From contig CM060734.1 of the NCBI GenBank assembly GCA_030704615.1, positions 27,358,042 through 27,422,041 of the forward strand: DNA of 64,000 nucleotides, in the 5' to 3' direction. Origin of the DNA: Takakia lepidozioides (Eukaryota > Streptophyta > Takakiopsida > Takakiales > Takakiaceae). The position numbers and the translations under genes are program-made. Below the pieces are notes generated by a model. The model had not been told where the DNA came from, did no database searches, and was given only the letters and a program-made list of their open reading frames with translations. Shown here piece by piece: positions 12,170-23,149 of the stretch (positions are counted from its first letter, which is position 1; every line of letters begins with the position of its first letter).

Positions 12170-12930
12170 AAGAAATTCACATTGTGAAGTCAAATTGCTC
12201 CACAATTATAAAATTTCTTGCAAGCAAAGCCTACAATTGACACGGGCAGGTGGGTCGTCTCGCTTTAAAAGGTGAAGGGTGTCCAGGGCAGCATGTAGAT
12301 TGGGACCACCGAGTCAGCCGATCGACAGCGCAAGGGCAAGCCCAGGACAACGTATCCCTTCACGGAACGTAGTGTCGTTGCATGAGCAGCCATGCCGTCC
12401 TATGCGGTGAGCTCAATAGAGACATCTCTGCCTCCTCTTGTGCAGGGCACATGAGCACTTCGCTTCCTAAGCGGCGGCTGGATGTGGTGGGCCCCGCCAG
12501 CGGCTGCGGCCTGGGCGGGCCCTGCTTCCAAGGGGTAAGCCCCCCCGGGTGGGCACATGTGCACGGAATTCCACCCCTAGGGCGGTTGTGGAGGAATAAG
12601 AGTTACTAAAAATAAAGGCCCATTTTTTTTTCACTAGCCAACCAAAGATTGAGAGCTTGAGAATTACCTCCAGGCAAGCTAGGTTTTAGGATTAGGGTAT
12701 GGGGTTTTGGTTGGATGGTGGTTTTGGTTGGAGGCTCAGTTAATTTGTGAAGGATTTGTAGGTGAACATGGAGGATGTTGAACATTGTTATTGTACTTTG
12801 TGTTCTCTTCTTGTTCTATGAGGGTCTCCCATATCGTTTCCATCAATCTAAAAAAAAAGAAAAAAATTCTTATACTTCCGAAATTGGACGAATCAAGTCT
12901 TCTGTAGAGATCTCTTCCCATTCTTTGGGC
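12170..12930. other. Spacer before the Harbinger relic; no gene seen
   Basis: GC-rich at 12300-12590 and AT-rich afterwards, with a run of A around 12850. Probably contains the left end of the PIF/Harbinger element, but I could not identify a terminal inverted repeat. Confidence 0.4.
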
Positions 12931-12931
12931 A

Positions 12932-14052
12932 ATGTTGGCCTATGAAGAGAGCAAACCTGGGAGGACTTGGTGGAAAGAACCTCGACAATGCACTCATTGG
13001 GACATTATAGAGGGAGAGGTATGGCATACAAGTTCCGAGATGAGGGATAGGAAATTCATTCAAGCTTATCGAATGTCATTTGCAAGTTTCATGTTCTTGG
13101 TAACGGGGCTTGAATCATGGATCAAGTCATTTGCTCACATGCTTGTAAGGCAACCATTGGAGGTTCGCAAGATTGTTGGCCTTGTCCTGTATCGATTTGC
13201 CATGGCACAAGTGCAAACCAAATGGTTGACAAGTTTGGTGTTGGAGCATCGACAATCAGAAAATATGTTGACCTTGTTATCAATGTACTTATTGATGAAC
13301 ACAAACTATTTGCAAAGTATATCTCCATACCACATGGAGATCGACTTCATAGGACTATTGCAGGGTTTCAAGATGCTTGCAGATTTCCCAATGTCTGTGG
13401 TTCCATAGATGGCACCCATATTATTTTGGACGAGAAACCCAGCAAGAGAGTAATTGCAGTACCGGCATACTATTATTGTAGCAGGAAGAGCACCAACTCC
13501 GTGGTCCTCCAAGCTGTATGTGACATAGATAAGATATTTTGGAATGTTTGTTGTTCTGTGCCAGAAGGGACAGCTGATGGAGGTCAATTCCAAGTTTCAT
13601 CTATTTATGTGCAACTTCGATCACGCTCAATTCTAAAAGAGCCTGTCGTCGTTGTTGGTGAGAGACGTATTCAACCTTACCTACTTGGTGATGCAGGTTA
13701 TCCTAGCCGCACTTACCTCATGCGCAACTTCAAACCTCCAGATGGTAACCGAGATAAAGTTAGGTTTGACAGACAAATGAATGCCGGTAGAGTCTCCATT
13801 GAGAATGCTTTTGCTTTGCTTAAGGGGAGGTGGAGTATTATGAAGAAGGTGAATGCGAGAGTTGATCGTGTCCCAAAGATAACAATAACATGTTGTGTAC
13901 TTCACAATTATTGTCAACTCATGGGAGTGCCAGTATCTCCAGAAGGACACGAAGTTCTACCTGACCCCCATGTTGGATTCCGTGGTCAACTGCCTATTCA
14001 TCGAGAAGGTCGTGCCGCCTGTCGTGCACCTAAGCATCGTGCCACAATATAA
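12932..14052 (+). pseudogene. PIF/Harbinger-type transposase, frameshifted
   Basis: DDE transposase of the PIF/Harbinger superfamily. The 5' part (12932 to about 13210) encodes the N-terminal helix region (FIQAYRMSFASFMFLV, then PLEVRKIVGLVLYRFAMA). The rest, in a different frame from about 13210, continues with VDKFGVGASTIRKYV (helix-turn-helix), CGSIDGTHI (first catalytic Asp), LGDAGYPSRTYLM (second Asp) and VSIENAFALLKGRW (catalytic Glu). A one-step frameshift lies near 13205-13215. The triad itself is intact. The right end stops abruptly where a minus-strand Ty3/gypsy fragment starts, so the C terminus and right inverted repeat are probably lost. No Myb-like partner ORF was seen. Confidence 0.85.
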
Positions 14053-14053
14053 A

Positions 14054-14890
14054 TGTATGAAATCATCAAGCTTGATGGTGCCCACAACTCCAGAGTACTG
14101 ACGTGGCCCCTTGGTAGCTCCATACATTTCCTCCATCGTGTCCCACAACAATGGCAAAGAAATAGCTTGCACCTGCGGCGTGGATCTCTCAGAGTCTGAA
14201 TCAGAACCCTCCTCAGAAGACACAGAAGGTGAAGGTGGCCTAAACCGCATACCTCGTCTCGTGTACCCACTAGTATCGCTAGTGCTCGTACCGGCACTTC
14301 CCTCAGCAACTAGTGGCACCTCCGTGATGAAAACTCACAACCACACCTATTGTAAACCTATCTCTAATCCCCTTTTCCACAAGATAACCGGGTAGAGAAC
14401 CTGTTGCAGCTTACGGTTTAGAATACTAGGTTTCTAACGTAAACCTGCACCTGCACCTGCATCCACCGCAAACACTCATATGGTCTGCTGGTCATCAACC
14501 CTGCCTCACCATAAGAGAAACAATGATGGTATGACTGGTCATCACCCTAGCCTCACCACCGATAGCACGCTCTAGGATTGGCCGTGATCAAATCCGAACC
14601 AACCTCCTATGAAAACAAGCGCCCAAACCAAACGAACATGGCGCACAGTCAAACATGCAGGTATGGCGGGGATCCAAACACAAGCAAATCAAAACAACAA
14701 CTCCCCCACACCAAAAATCACTCCACTGTGCCGCTCCTGCAAAGACACCCAGCCCAAACCCGGACTGACTCTTGCCTCCACCTACGGAAAGGTTTTGGCC
14801 TACAGAGAGGGTGAAATACTATGGGGAAGAGAAACTAAAGCAATTCCTAATCCCAAAATGCTCTCATCCCACCACTTTCCCTCCTGTCTC
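14054..14890 (-). mobile_element. Ty3/gypsy 5' fragment (leader and gag start), same family as the element at 31 kb
   Basis: On the minus strand 14319-14060 encodes a gag N terminus with RFRPPSPS, DSDSE and LLWDTMEEMYGATKGPRQYS, closely matching the plus-strand gag start of the methyltransferase element (31577-31834). Upstream, 14440-14880 matches the 31040-31440 leader in inverted orientation, including the paired GATGACCAGC words. The fragment stops at LDDFIH, directly against the Harbinger relic at about 14053. It is a truncated second copy with no pol. Confidence 0.8.
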
Positions 14891-15109
14891 TACCCACTCG
14901 CTTGGATGCCGTGGCAAGTAGCCTTCAAATCTCCCTCAATCGATCCTTCAAGAGCTCTTCAACATTGTCCACAAAAGCTCCTCGAACGGTCCTCCAATAC
15001 TCCTCCAAGGACCCCAAAGATCCTCCAAACAATACTCTAAGGGCCCTCAAATATCTTCCAAACAATCCTCCAAAGGCCCTTAAATTTCACCAAGTCATTT
15101 CAATGTTGA

Positions 15110-15505
15110 TACCTTAACAGAGGTATAGTCTGAGGTTGCTAGGGTCCCTTATATTGATGATACATTTACAGAGGTATAGTCTGAGAATGAGGGTTCTGTT
15201 TGGTATACTAACAGAGGTATAGTCTGAGCTGATTAGGGTTCACATATGGTGATATCTCAACAGTGGTATAGTAAAAGGGACACCCTCCTGTTTGGTATAC
15301 TAACAGAGGTATAGTCTAAGCTGATTAGGGTTCACATATGGTGATACCTCAACAGAGGTATAGTAAAATGGACAAGCTCCTGTTTGGTATACTAACAGAG
15401 ATACAGTCTCACATTAGGGCTCACATTTGGTGATATCTCAAGAGAGGTATAGTCAAAAGGGCAAGCTCCTGTTTGGTATACTAACAGAGGTGTAGTCTGA
15501 GCATA
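15110..15505. repeat. Minisatellite based on TAACAGAGGTATAGTCTGAG
   Basis: About nine copies of the word (T/C)AACAGAGGTATAGT, spaced 43-52 bp, organised in a higher-order unit of roughly 90 bp that alternates a CTGTTTGGTATACTAACAG form with a GGTGATA(C/T)CTCAACAG form. Copies differ by one to four substitutions. No coding potential. Confidence 0.85.
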
Positions 15506-17101
15506 CACTACTAGGGTTTGTAATGAAGAGCTAGAATGCAAGTCCTTGAGTTCTATGCTTCTACTCAAGCAAAATATATCTCTAGGTAGTGATAAGAGAC
15601 ATCTTTTTGCTCTCTTTCACCCCAATGTACAACCAAGAGTGGTCCAACTCAACTTTGGCCACCAAATCAATCCCCCCTACTAGTCCTTGGGATTTGATTG
15701 CAAACTATCATATCTCCATTGCCGAACAATCATGCATTTGTCTCCTCATCACTTGACAATTGCTCCAAATCAACACAAATTATCTCAATGTGTAAGAGCA
15801 ATGCTTGTAACTTACAAAAATAAGGGCCCAAACAATCCGCCTTGGATCCCACTCTCACGTCATATGCCTCCTTTGGGAACTTGCACCAATCCATCATCCA
15901 TGTGCTCCCCTTGGTCATTTGAATGTATATTCCATGACCTCTTGGCCTATGTGTTGCTCTCCTTCATTGTCACATGAATCAACACTTCTCCACTTCACAT
16001 ACAAATGGATCTCCAGGCCTTCACCTCTTGCTAATTCAAGAGCTCCCCTTCTCAAACTTGAACTTACAAACTCAAGAGAGCATGCTCCACACATGCACCA
16101 CTTGCTTAGTCAACTATCCACCACAAAACTCACACTACCAAGAGCATGAATAACCAAGTATTGCCTCCCCATCTTGTCACATTACATAGATAGGGTGAAG
16201 CTATGCATACATTGAATGATGATCTCCCTTCAAGGAATTCCTACCATATGTTCTCCAAGCCCTTCCAATGGCGCCCTAAGCTTGGCTCCACACCACCATG
16301 ATTGGAAGATTTCTTCACATGCTCCCTTTCAAAACCTCTTGAGCTTCTTAGTGCTCTCCAAGTGCTTGCCCTTGTTGTCTTCAAGCCCAAGCCTATGTAG
16401 CTCCACAAGCCATGACACACACCATTGACTTCATAATGCATACAAAGGATTCTCAAACCCTAGAATCCATGCTTCCACACACACAAGACTTCCTCCTTGC
16501 AATCCTTGCAAAATCTTGTGACTCAAAAGCTTTCTTCTCAAGCTCTCCAACTCCTTGGTGCATGCAACACCCGAGCATCCTTCCTTGCAACCCCTTGCAA
16601 GCCTTGTGATACAAAAACTAAATTCTCCTAGCTCTCAACCTTTTTAACATATAAGTGCAAAACTAATCCTTACACTCTCACTCACAAATATAAGGTGAAG
16701 TAGTGATAAGAAATGAGAAATGAGAGGAATGGAAGACAATGAAAACTCTCAAAGCATGAAGCAATCACACTAAGAACAAACCCTAGTCTTTCCAAATGAA
16801 ATCCACTCTATCACATAAACTAAGTCAAGCCAATGACACCTTTGCTAAAGAAATCCACCCTACAAAGCCCTCAACACACTCTCTCTCAATACCTAGAACT
16901 ATGGAGGTGAGAGAGGCTCATGGAGGCTCAACTACAAGAAGATGAGCCCTCCTCAACCCTCACAAGGGGAAAACCCATCCACATATCCAAAGTGAGGCTT
17001 GACACCTCACTTGGCATATGAGACCAAATGAAGTCCCAACACACAAAATACAAATGTAAATATCCAAAATGTCCTAGTTAACTAGAACGCTCAAATACCA
17101 C
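15506..17101. other. Repeat-derived, non-coding sequence; no gene seen
   Basis: Strongly strand-asymmetric (C- and A-rich on the plus strand), with many short CCTT/CTCC words and no frame above about 100 codons that resembles a protein. It lies between pieces of the same minus-strand Ty3/gypsy family, so it may be non-coding transposon sequence. Confidence 0.4.
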
Positions 17102-17326
17102 CTGAAGGTGTCTCATGCTCGTCCACTGTAGCACTAAGGATGATGATGTCATCTATGTAGCACTGAGCAAACTTCACCCATGCTAGAATCCTGTCCATGA
17201 ATCTCTGGAACTCTGCATGAGCATTCTTCAGCCCGAATGATCTAAGAATCGCCACTGATATAGACAATTCTTCTCGTGCTCATTGATCCCCCAGAATGTC
17301 GTCTTCTGCTTGTCCGCCAAGGGGCT
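17102..17326 (-). mobile_element. Reverse transcriptase fragment of the same Ty3/gypsy family
   Basis: Minus-strand reading gives FWGINEHEK, LYQW, AEFQRFMDRILAW and QCYIDDIIILSATV, which lines up with 36239-36460 of the methyltransferase element (FWGINEHGK, AEFQRVMDRILAG, RCYIDDIIIFSATV). The active-site IDD is present. There is a small indel in the middle and both ends are truncated. Confidence 0.85.
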
Positions 17327-20300
17327 AGCCTAACCTTCCCAAAGGTTAGCTATGGTCCTCCATGGCTTAACCAAGCTAGGGAGGTCATATTAGATCACAT
17401 TTTTTACCTGTAAATTAGTTATGCATGAAAAACAAATGGCAAGTATAGTGGGCTTAGTACACTCTAGCTACACTCACTTGCTTCAAATTAAATGAAATAA
17501 AACACAAAAAGAAGGTTTCCCACCAAGCTTCATGCAAGCATCTATCCAAATGTTAGTGGGTTAGCTTCCCTCGCATGCTTAGTTAGCTTCACACATGAAA
17601 ATAAGGCCTAGTGGCCAACAAAAAAAGAACCCACACCCCCACTTAGAGATCCCATTGCATGGTTAGCACTCTAGGGTTAGATCTTTCCATTCTTAAGACA
17701 AAAACAAAACATCAAACAAAAAAAGACAACTCCTTAGGTCTCTTGGCTACTAAGGAGGGTTAGTCTCCCTCTTTCCCAAGCTCCCACTATTTCTTTGTTA
17801 GTAGGACCAAGCTAGGGTTAGTTCAAAGGTCTCCAACCACAATGGACAAACCAAAAACACAAAATGCAAACAAAAATGGACAAAAAGCTAAGAACTTTCT
17901 CTCCACTCAAAGTTGCTTCACTTGGCTAAGTGGGCTATCAAAACTTAGATGGAAGGGGTAGTGCTCACCTCTCCTATGGGGTTTGTTGTTCCTACCTCCT
18001 CTTCATACTCCAAGTACTCACCACACTCTCAAATGACACACACACTTTGCTTTTTGGGGAAGTTTCATAGCACCAACTAGTTGCTTTCTCCAAGCTTGCC
18101 TAAAACAACTAGGCTACGCTCTAAGCCAACAAGCAAACTAGGACTTCACAAAAGCTAGTTGCATAAGGCAAAACAAGTTTATCAAGCTAGCTCTCTAAGC
18201 AACTAACTAACAAGCAACTAACAAGCAAAAAAACAGGAGTGAAGTGGTGAGCAAGCTCACCTCCTAAGCTACTTCTACTAAAAAAACTATAAAGAAAGAA
18301 TGGATGACATCCAAAATCATTGGATGGAAAGGCTATCAGCCACTTTTTGATTGGCAGGTGGCAAATTTCATCCAACCAGCTGGTTGGGGGCGGTGCTAGA
18401 TATTTGTGGCCCAAAAATCCCTTTCAAATGAATTTTCTGTGGCCACAAGCGCCGAAAATCTCTAAAATAGTGAATTATTGATAACTTCATCCAAAAATCT
18501 TGAAACTTGGCCAAAAATTCCCTTGTGGTATGCTTGAAATACCCACCAAACTTCAGGTTCATGTGGTTGCACCATCAACCTCAAAAATCAACAATCGCAA
18601 ATTGCACGTAGAAACGCCGCTTTCAACGCGTAGCATATTTTTTGTGTTGTGAACAGATCAACGCTTGGGGCTGAAATTCCTTCCAAATCCTCTTGTATCA
18701 CTTTCAACCACACATTAAAAAGCCTTCCCCAAACAACGCTCGATTCCGGCTTCGTCCTGTTCGCTGAAGGTACTTAACACAGCAAAATCCAAGTCGGCCG
18801 CTACCGCTGGATAAAACCTCCTTAGGATTTTTTGTAGGAGACCAAGACTCCTTGGAAGCTCCTTGAATTGAATTCATACTAAAAAGTGGAAAGTCCCTTC
18901 CGGGAAAAAGAGATCACTGCCGGCAGTTTGCTGCTTGCCGCACTGCAGTGTCTGTTTGCATGAATGAACTAAAACACAGGGGAACCCACGCTTGATCCCT
19001 GTCATTGACATATCCGAGCACGAAAATAAAATTGTATCATGAGCATGTGTGCTCCACGCCTCCAACATCTTCATGAACTGCATTGGAGTTACGTGAAAAT
19101 TTGTACCTGTACATTGCGAGACTGTTGTCAACCGTGTCGTTTAAAGCACGGCCTCATCAGGCGTTTTCTTCTGAAGCCAAGCACTCCTTGTTTGCCTCTT
19201 CTTTGAATAGTGATCGAACATTGAGGTGAGGAACAGGCAGACCGTTGTCTGTGATCATTTAATCGGTCCCTAGATGTTCGAACGGATGACTGGAATCGCA
19301 CGCCTTCAACTGCTGCTCCTTGCAGGTACCCTAGTCGTATAAACTCCTGAGCGCTTTGTCTCCATGGACGTCGCACACTCTTCCATTTGTGGGCCATATC
19401 AGTAGCTGTGTCGATGTTTCGCCGTTTCTGATACAAATGGTCCTAGTTCTTCACTGTCTGTGTACAATTCGGCTCTCCTGGCTCAAAAACACTCAAAAAA
19501 CAATCCGCGCGTATTTTAATGCACCTACAAATACCGTCATTGAGAATATAACAGAGAAGAGGATTGTGTGAATAATCATGAAAGTCTTGAAGTGTGAAGA
19601 TTTCGCGAGTGAGATACCACTTCATACAAAGAATGAGACCCGTGATTGCAAAGCATAAACAGTGGGTGGGTGTGGTAGGCTGGGTGATGATCTGGAGAGC
19701 AATCTAACAAGCAGACTGTTAGCATACTGCGGCAACATATTGACAAATAAATAGCATTGTGACACTTAGCCAGTGAGCCAGTAATAAAGAGAAGAAGAGA
19801 AGGCCAGCCCTTCTGGCTGGGGTGGGTTGCATCCAGTTGAATGGTGGTGATAGCAGTTTGTTGTAGGGTGATTGGGGTCGTAGAGCAAGTTACTATTATA
19901 ACTGAGAAAAGCTGCCCTTGGAGGAGGTTGAGGTCTGCCCATCCAGATTGAGCTATGGCCATTGTTGACGAGCAATCGGTTGGTAGAAGGATTGAGCTGA
20001 GTACATCCAGATCTGACAAGTTCTTGTCACTGAAGAGGTATAAGAGCAAGAACTGGGGAGCCGTCAAGGTAGCCTCGCACCAATACCAACAGACAGTGCA
20101 CAAGGCAGTCCACGGCTGCACTAGTAGCCAGCAGCAAAGGGGGGGGGGGGGCGTTATCGTCGAGGAACCCACTGTAGTATTGCCAATGGCAATCCTGGGC
20201 GATGTGAACTTCGGTTGAGGATATTCCAAAATCGCTGGGCTGCACATGTTGAGCATACAAGAAATCAAAACGTTCAGGCTGAGCTTGAGTCATACTGTGG

Positions 20301-20555
20301 GCCGTCTTGGGGAAGAGGGGAGTCATAGAGTAGGCCCACTTCAGCTGCAGCTTGTTGATAGAGTCGCTGGAGAGGCTGTATGCATGGCCGTGTCATCATA
20401 CATCGTTTGACTAGCATTGAACATGACGTTTGGAAGCATTTCGCAATGGCGGGGTCCATGCTTGGGGCAGTAAGACTGTTGATCAGCCGCAAAGCCGTGC
20501 TGCATCGTGTTTGACCAGCTGGGTGTGTGGGGATCCACATAGCAGTAGGCTATAT
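17327..20555. other. Long stretch without a recognisable gene
   Basis: AT-rich, with CAACTAG/AAGCTAG words around 18060-18240 and a 13-G run near 20138-20150. Minus-strand frames at 19576-20268 and 20027-20577 are open but low-complexity or unrecognised. The minus-strand frame at 18874-19131 contains FHVTPMQFMKMLEAW, faintly reminiscent of a dynein linker between AAA modules. This is too weak to call. Confidence 0.4.
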
Positions 20556-22016
20556 TCAGAGCGGGGTACACTTCCACACTTTACTTCCACACTTTACATA
20601 CATGTCATTGCCCTTTTCTGGGATTCCTAGGCTGCCACAAACATTGAGGATGCCATAATCAGGGGCCATCATAGCGTATGGCCTGAACAAAGCCTTCAGC
20701 TTATCAGGAAGCTCTGATTGCCCTGCATAACCAGGATTCATGGTGATGTAGACTGAGCAAGAGGAATCCAGAGATATCTCGGTGTCCTCAAATATGAGAC
20801 ACTTCAACTTCTGCTGCATGGCTAGCTGTATGGTCTGAATCTGCTGAACAGTCACTGACAAGACGTCCAGATCAATGCGATTAAATTCATCAAGACAGGC
20901 CCATGCTCCACTGCTCGCTAGTCGCTTGAAAAACTTGCCCATTGCTAGGTAGTCCAGCCCATCGGAACAATTGAGCAGAACACATTGCTTTGCCGTTGCC
21001 TTAGCTAAATCCTTGGTCATCTCAGTCTTCCCTGTACCGGCAGGCCCAGCACAAATCAGCAGCCCTGGTATTTGCCTGTTGCACGTATGAGGAAGAAGCA
21101 CCTGGCTGAGAGAGAGTGCTTCGGCATAGTTATCTCCATGATTACTGGTGGCAAGTGAGTGCCAAGGAATTTTGCCAATAGAGCTGCCCACTTGCAAAGC
21201 AACATCAAGCTTGGCAGAGCCTGCAATCATCTCTGTAGATGTTAATATAAACCATTCAGGCATTTGAACAAACGTCTGGCGAGCATCCTTCGAACTCCCG
21301 CATCTGCAGCATTTGTTGCTGGGGGGAATTCTCCAACGGGTGTCTGGCCCGGGATTAAATTGGACGGAGCTCTCTTGAAGCCAACTGCCCGCCATTAGAC
21401 CATTCGGGCTGCCGTGTGCCTTTAGGTTGAGAGTACAAACAATGGCGACACTGCCGGTCACAGGGCCGGCCTCCCTGATGTTGTCGTATTTGTAAAGAAG
21501 CTGCTTTTGAACACTATTGGGGGTATCCTGGTTGTGAAGAGACCTGTGTAAGGAGGTAGGGTTGAATGGCCTAGAGTGGTTGTAAGACCAAATACTGGGG
21601 GTGCCGCCTTCCTTGGTGCTACGCTGCTTGAGAGAGATAGCCTTACGAATGTGGAGGCAGGTTTTGTTGTCACAATCGTCACCCATATTGTTGTCCATTG
21701 CACTAGCAGGGCATGCTACCATGCAAATCTGTCCAGACGTATTGGCCCAGGAGTCATCACCAGCGGTGTACTCGTAATCTGCGAGTGGCTCTATCTGTAA
21801 CGACACCTTGGTAGGGTTGAGGTGTGGGTTGTCATCAGGGGCTGCAAAGTTGAGAGTGTGGCCTTGAATGGTCATGTTGGTGAGAGACTGTCGATACGAA
21901 TCCTTCAGTAGCACCAGAACTTGTGTGTGATCAAACAAGAAGAGGGAAGGTGTGGAATTGTTGCACTTGTAAGATCGGTAGCGCGGCTGGTGCAGAAATA
22001 ACCTGGGGGCATGCAT
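20556..22016 (-). pseudogene. Dynein heavy chain AAA1 fragment fused to unrelated sequence
   Basis: A 486-codon minus-strand frame. Residues about 321-454 (nt 21056-20655) are the AAA1 nucleotide-binding module of a dynein heavy chain: Walker [10 protein letters not shown], then [18 protein letters not shown], Walker [15 protein letters not shown], and [20 protein letters not shown]. Dynein heavy chains are ~4,000-residue motors. Here the residues before and after AAA1 match no dynein region that I know, and the frame stops soon after MMAPDYG. Two small acceptor-like AGs just upstream suggest a single exon was copied. It looks like one exon in a foreign context, probably a captured or relic piece. 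A rearranged true gene is the alternative. Confidence 0.75.
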
Positions 22017-22609
22017 GGAGCAAGATGCAGCGAGTCCTGGTTAGAAATCATGTTGGGTAATGATACACTGGACAGTAGACACACAAACTCTACGAAAGTA
22101 TCGATAAGACAGTCACAAACGTTGGCTACACCACCTTGCGCGCGCCTCGACTCTACCACGTGTTAGTGGAGCACCTCGACCGCTATGCTAAGTATCGAAC
22201 TGTGGTCTATTACTGCATCCCTGCACTCAACTCGTCAGTTCTCTTGTTTGGCCACCAGATTCCTTACAACCCCACCCTTCTTGGATATGAGGATAGATGG
22301 CCGCCGTCTTTGCACTATGGCTTCACCTGGGTCACGTACTTGGGGGCTTTCTCATTGAACGACCCCCACAAGGTTCTGCGACCAGATCACACCCCTAGGA
22401 GGTTAGCTATTTCATGAGCATGAGCGGCATGAGCGGAGTTAGTAAGACAATCCGCAGAAGTACAAATTTTGGAAATAAAAAACATTAAAACCCATTATTT
22501 TAATGGAATGTGTCAGAACAAAACTAATATAATATTCATTGTTTGAAGCTGAAATTGTAGTTTTGGGAGCCGTGCTCATGATATTTCATCTTCCGCTCAT
22601 GGAAATTTT

Positions 22610-22890
22610 GAGCGACATCTGCAAAAATGGCGCCGAATTTCGCGGTAATAGGTTCCACAACCGAAGAAAACTGCGACGTATTTCGCAGTAATAGGTGCCT
22701 CCGGCGAAAAATAGTGCTGAATTTTGCGGCTATAGGTCCCAACATGGCAGGTGTGTTAGCCCAAAATTTGGAAATGTGGCGCCGAATTTCGATAGATGGT
22801 GCCGGGGATTGCACAGATGTTGGGCAATTCTGGGCCATGTAACTGGAAATTCGGCGCCATTTTTCCAGAAATGGCCCCCACAACTGCTAC
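22610..22890. repeat. Degenerate repeat with GGCGCCGAATTTC core
   Basis: The words (A/T)GGCGCCGAATTTCG at about 22628 and 22781, diverged forms near 22671 and 22717, and an inverted form (AAATTCGGCGCCATTTT) near 22848 recur within 270 bp, together with AATAGGT(T/C)CC. The same core sits in the ~97-bp satellites at 27.2 and 42.2 kb. Confidence 0.6.
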
Positions 22891-23149
22891 TGCTGGAACT
22901 CAGTTTTCTGGAAGATCTGCAAATTTTTCCTGCCACCATCTTATTATGGATTTTGTTTCGACATTGAATTGTCACTGGACGTCAACGGTTATCCAGAAGT
23001 CCATAGTGTTTAAAAGAGATTACTTTAATATTGTCTGTCTCATTCCTGGAGTTTTGGGGTGCATTTCATTACATTGCAAAACAAAGTCTAATGCATAAAA
23101 ATGCAATTGCAAATATCCATGTGGTGGATTCCCTTTGCCCCATTAATGA

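Noticed and set aside
15110-15505. Regularly spaced repeats that could look like a CRISPR array
   Set aside because: Eukaryotic context, the 'spacers' are themselves repeated, repeat copies vary, and no cas genes are present; it is a minisatellite.
18874-19131. A second dynein exon (HVTPMQFMKMLEAW)
   Set aside because: Similarity is limited to a few residues; no Walker or AAA motif supports it.
19576-20268. A 230-codon minus-strand frame as a gene
   Set aside because: Low-complexity, Cys/Leu/Thr-rich, no domain, and part of it is the complement of a G run.
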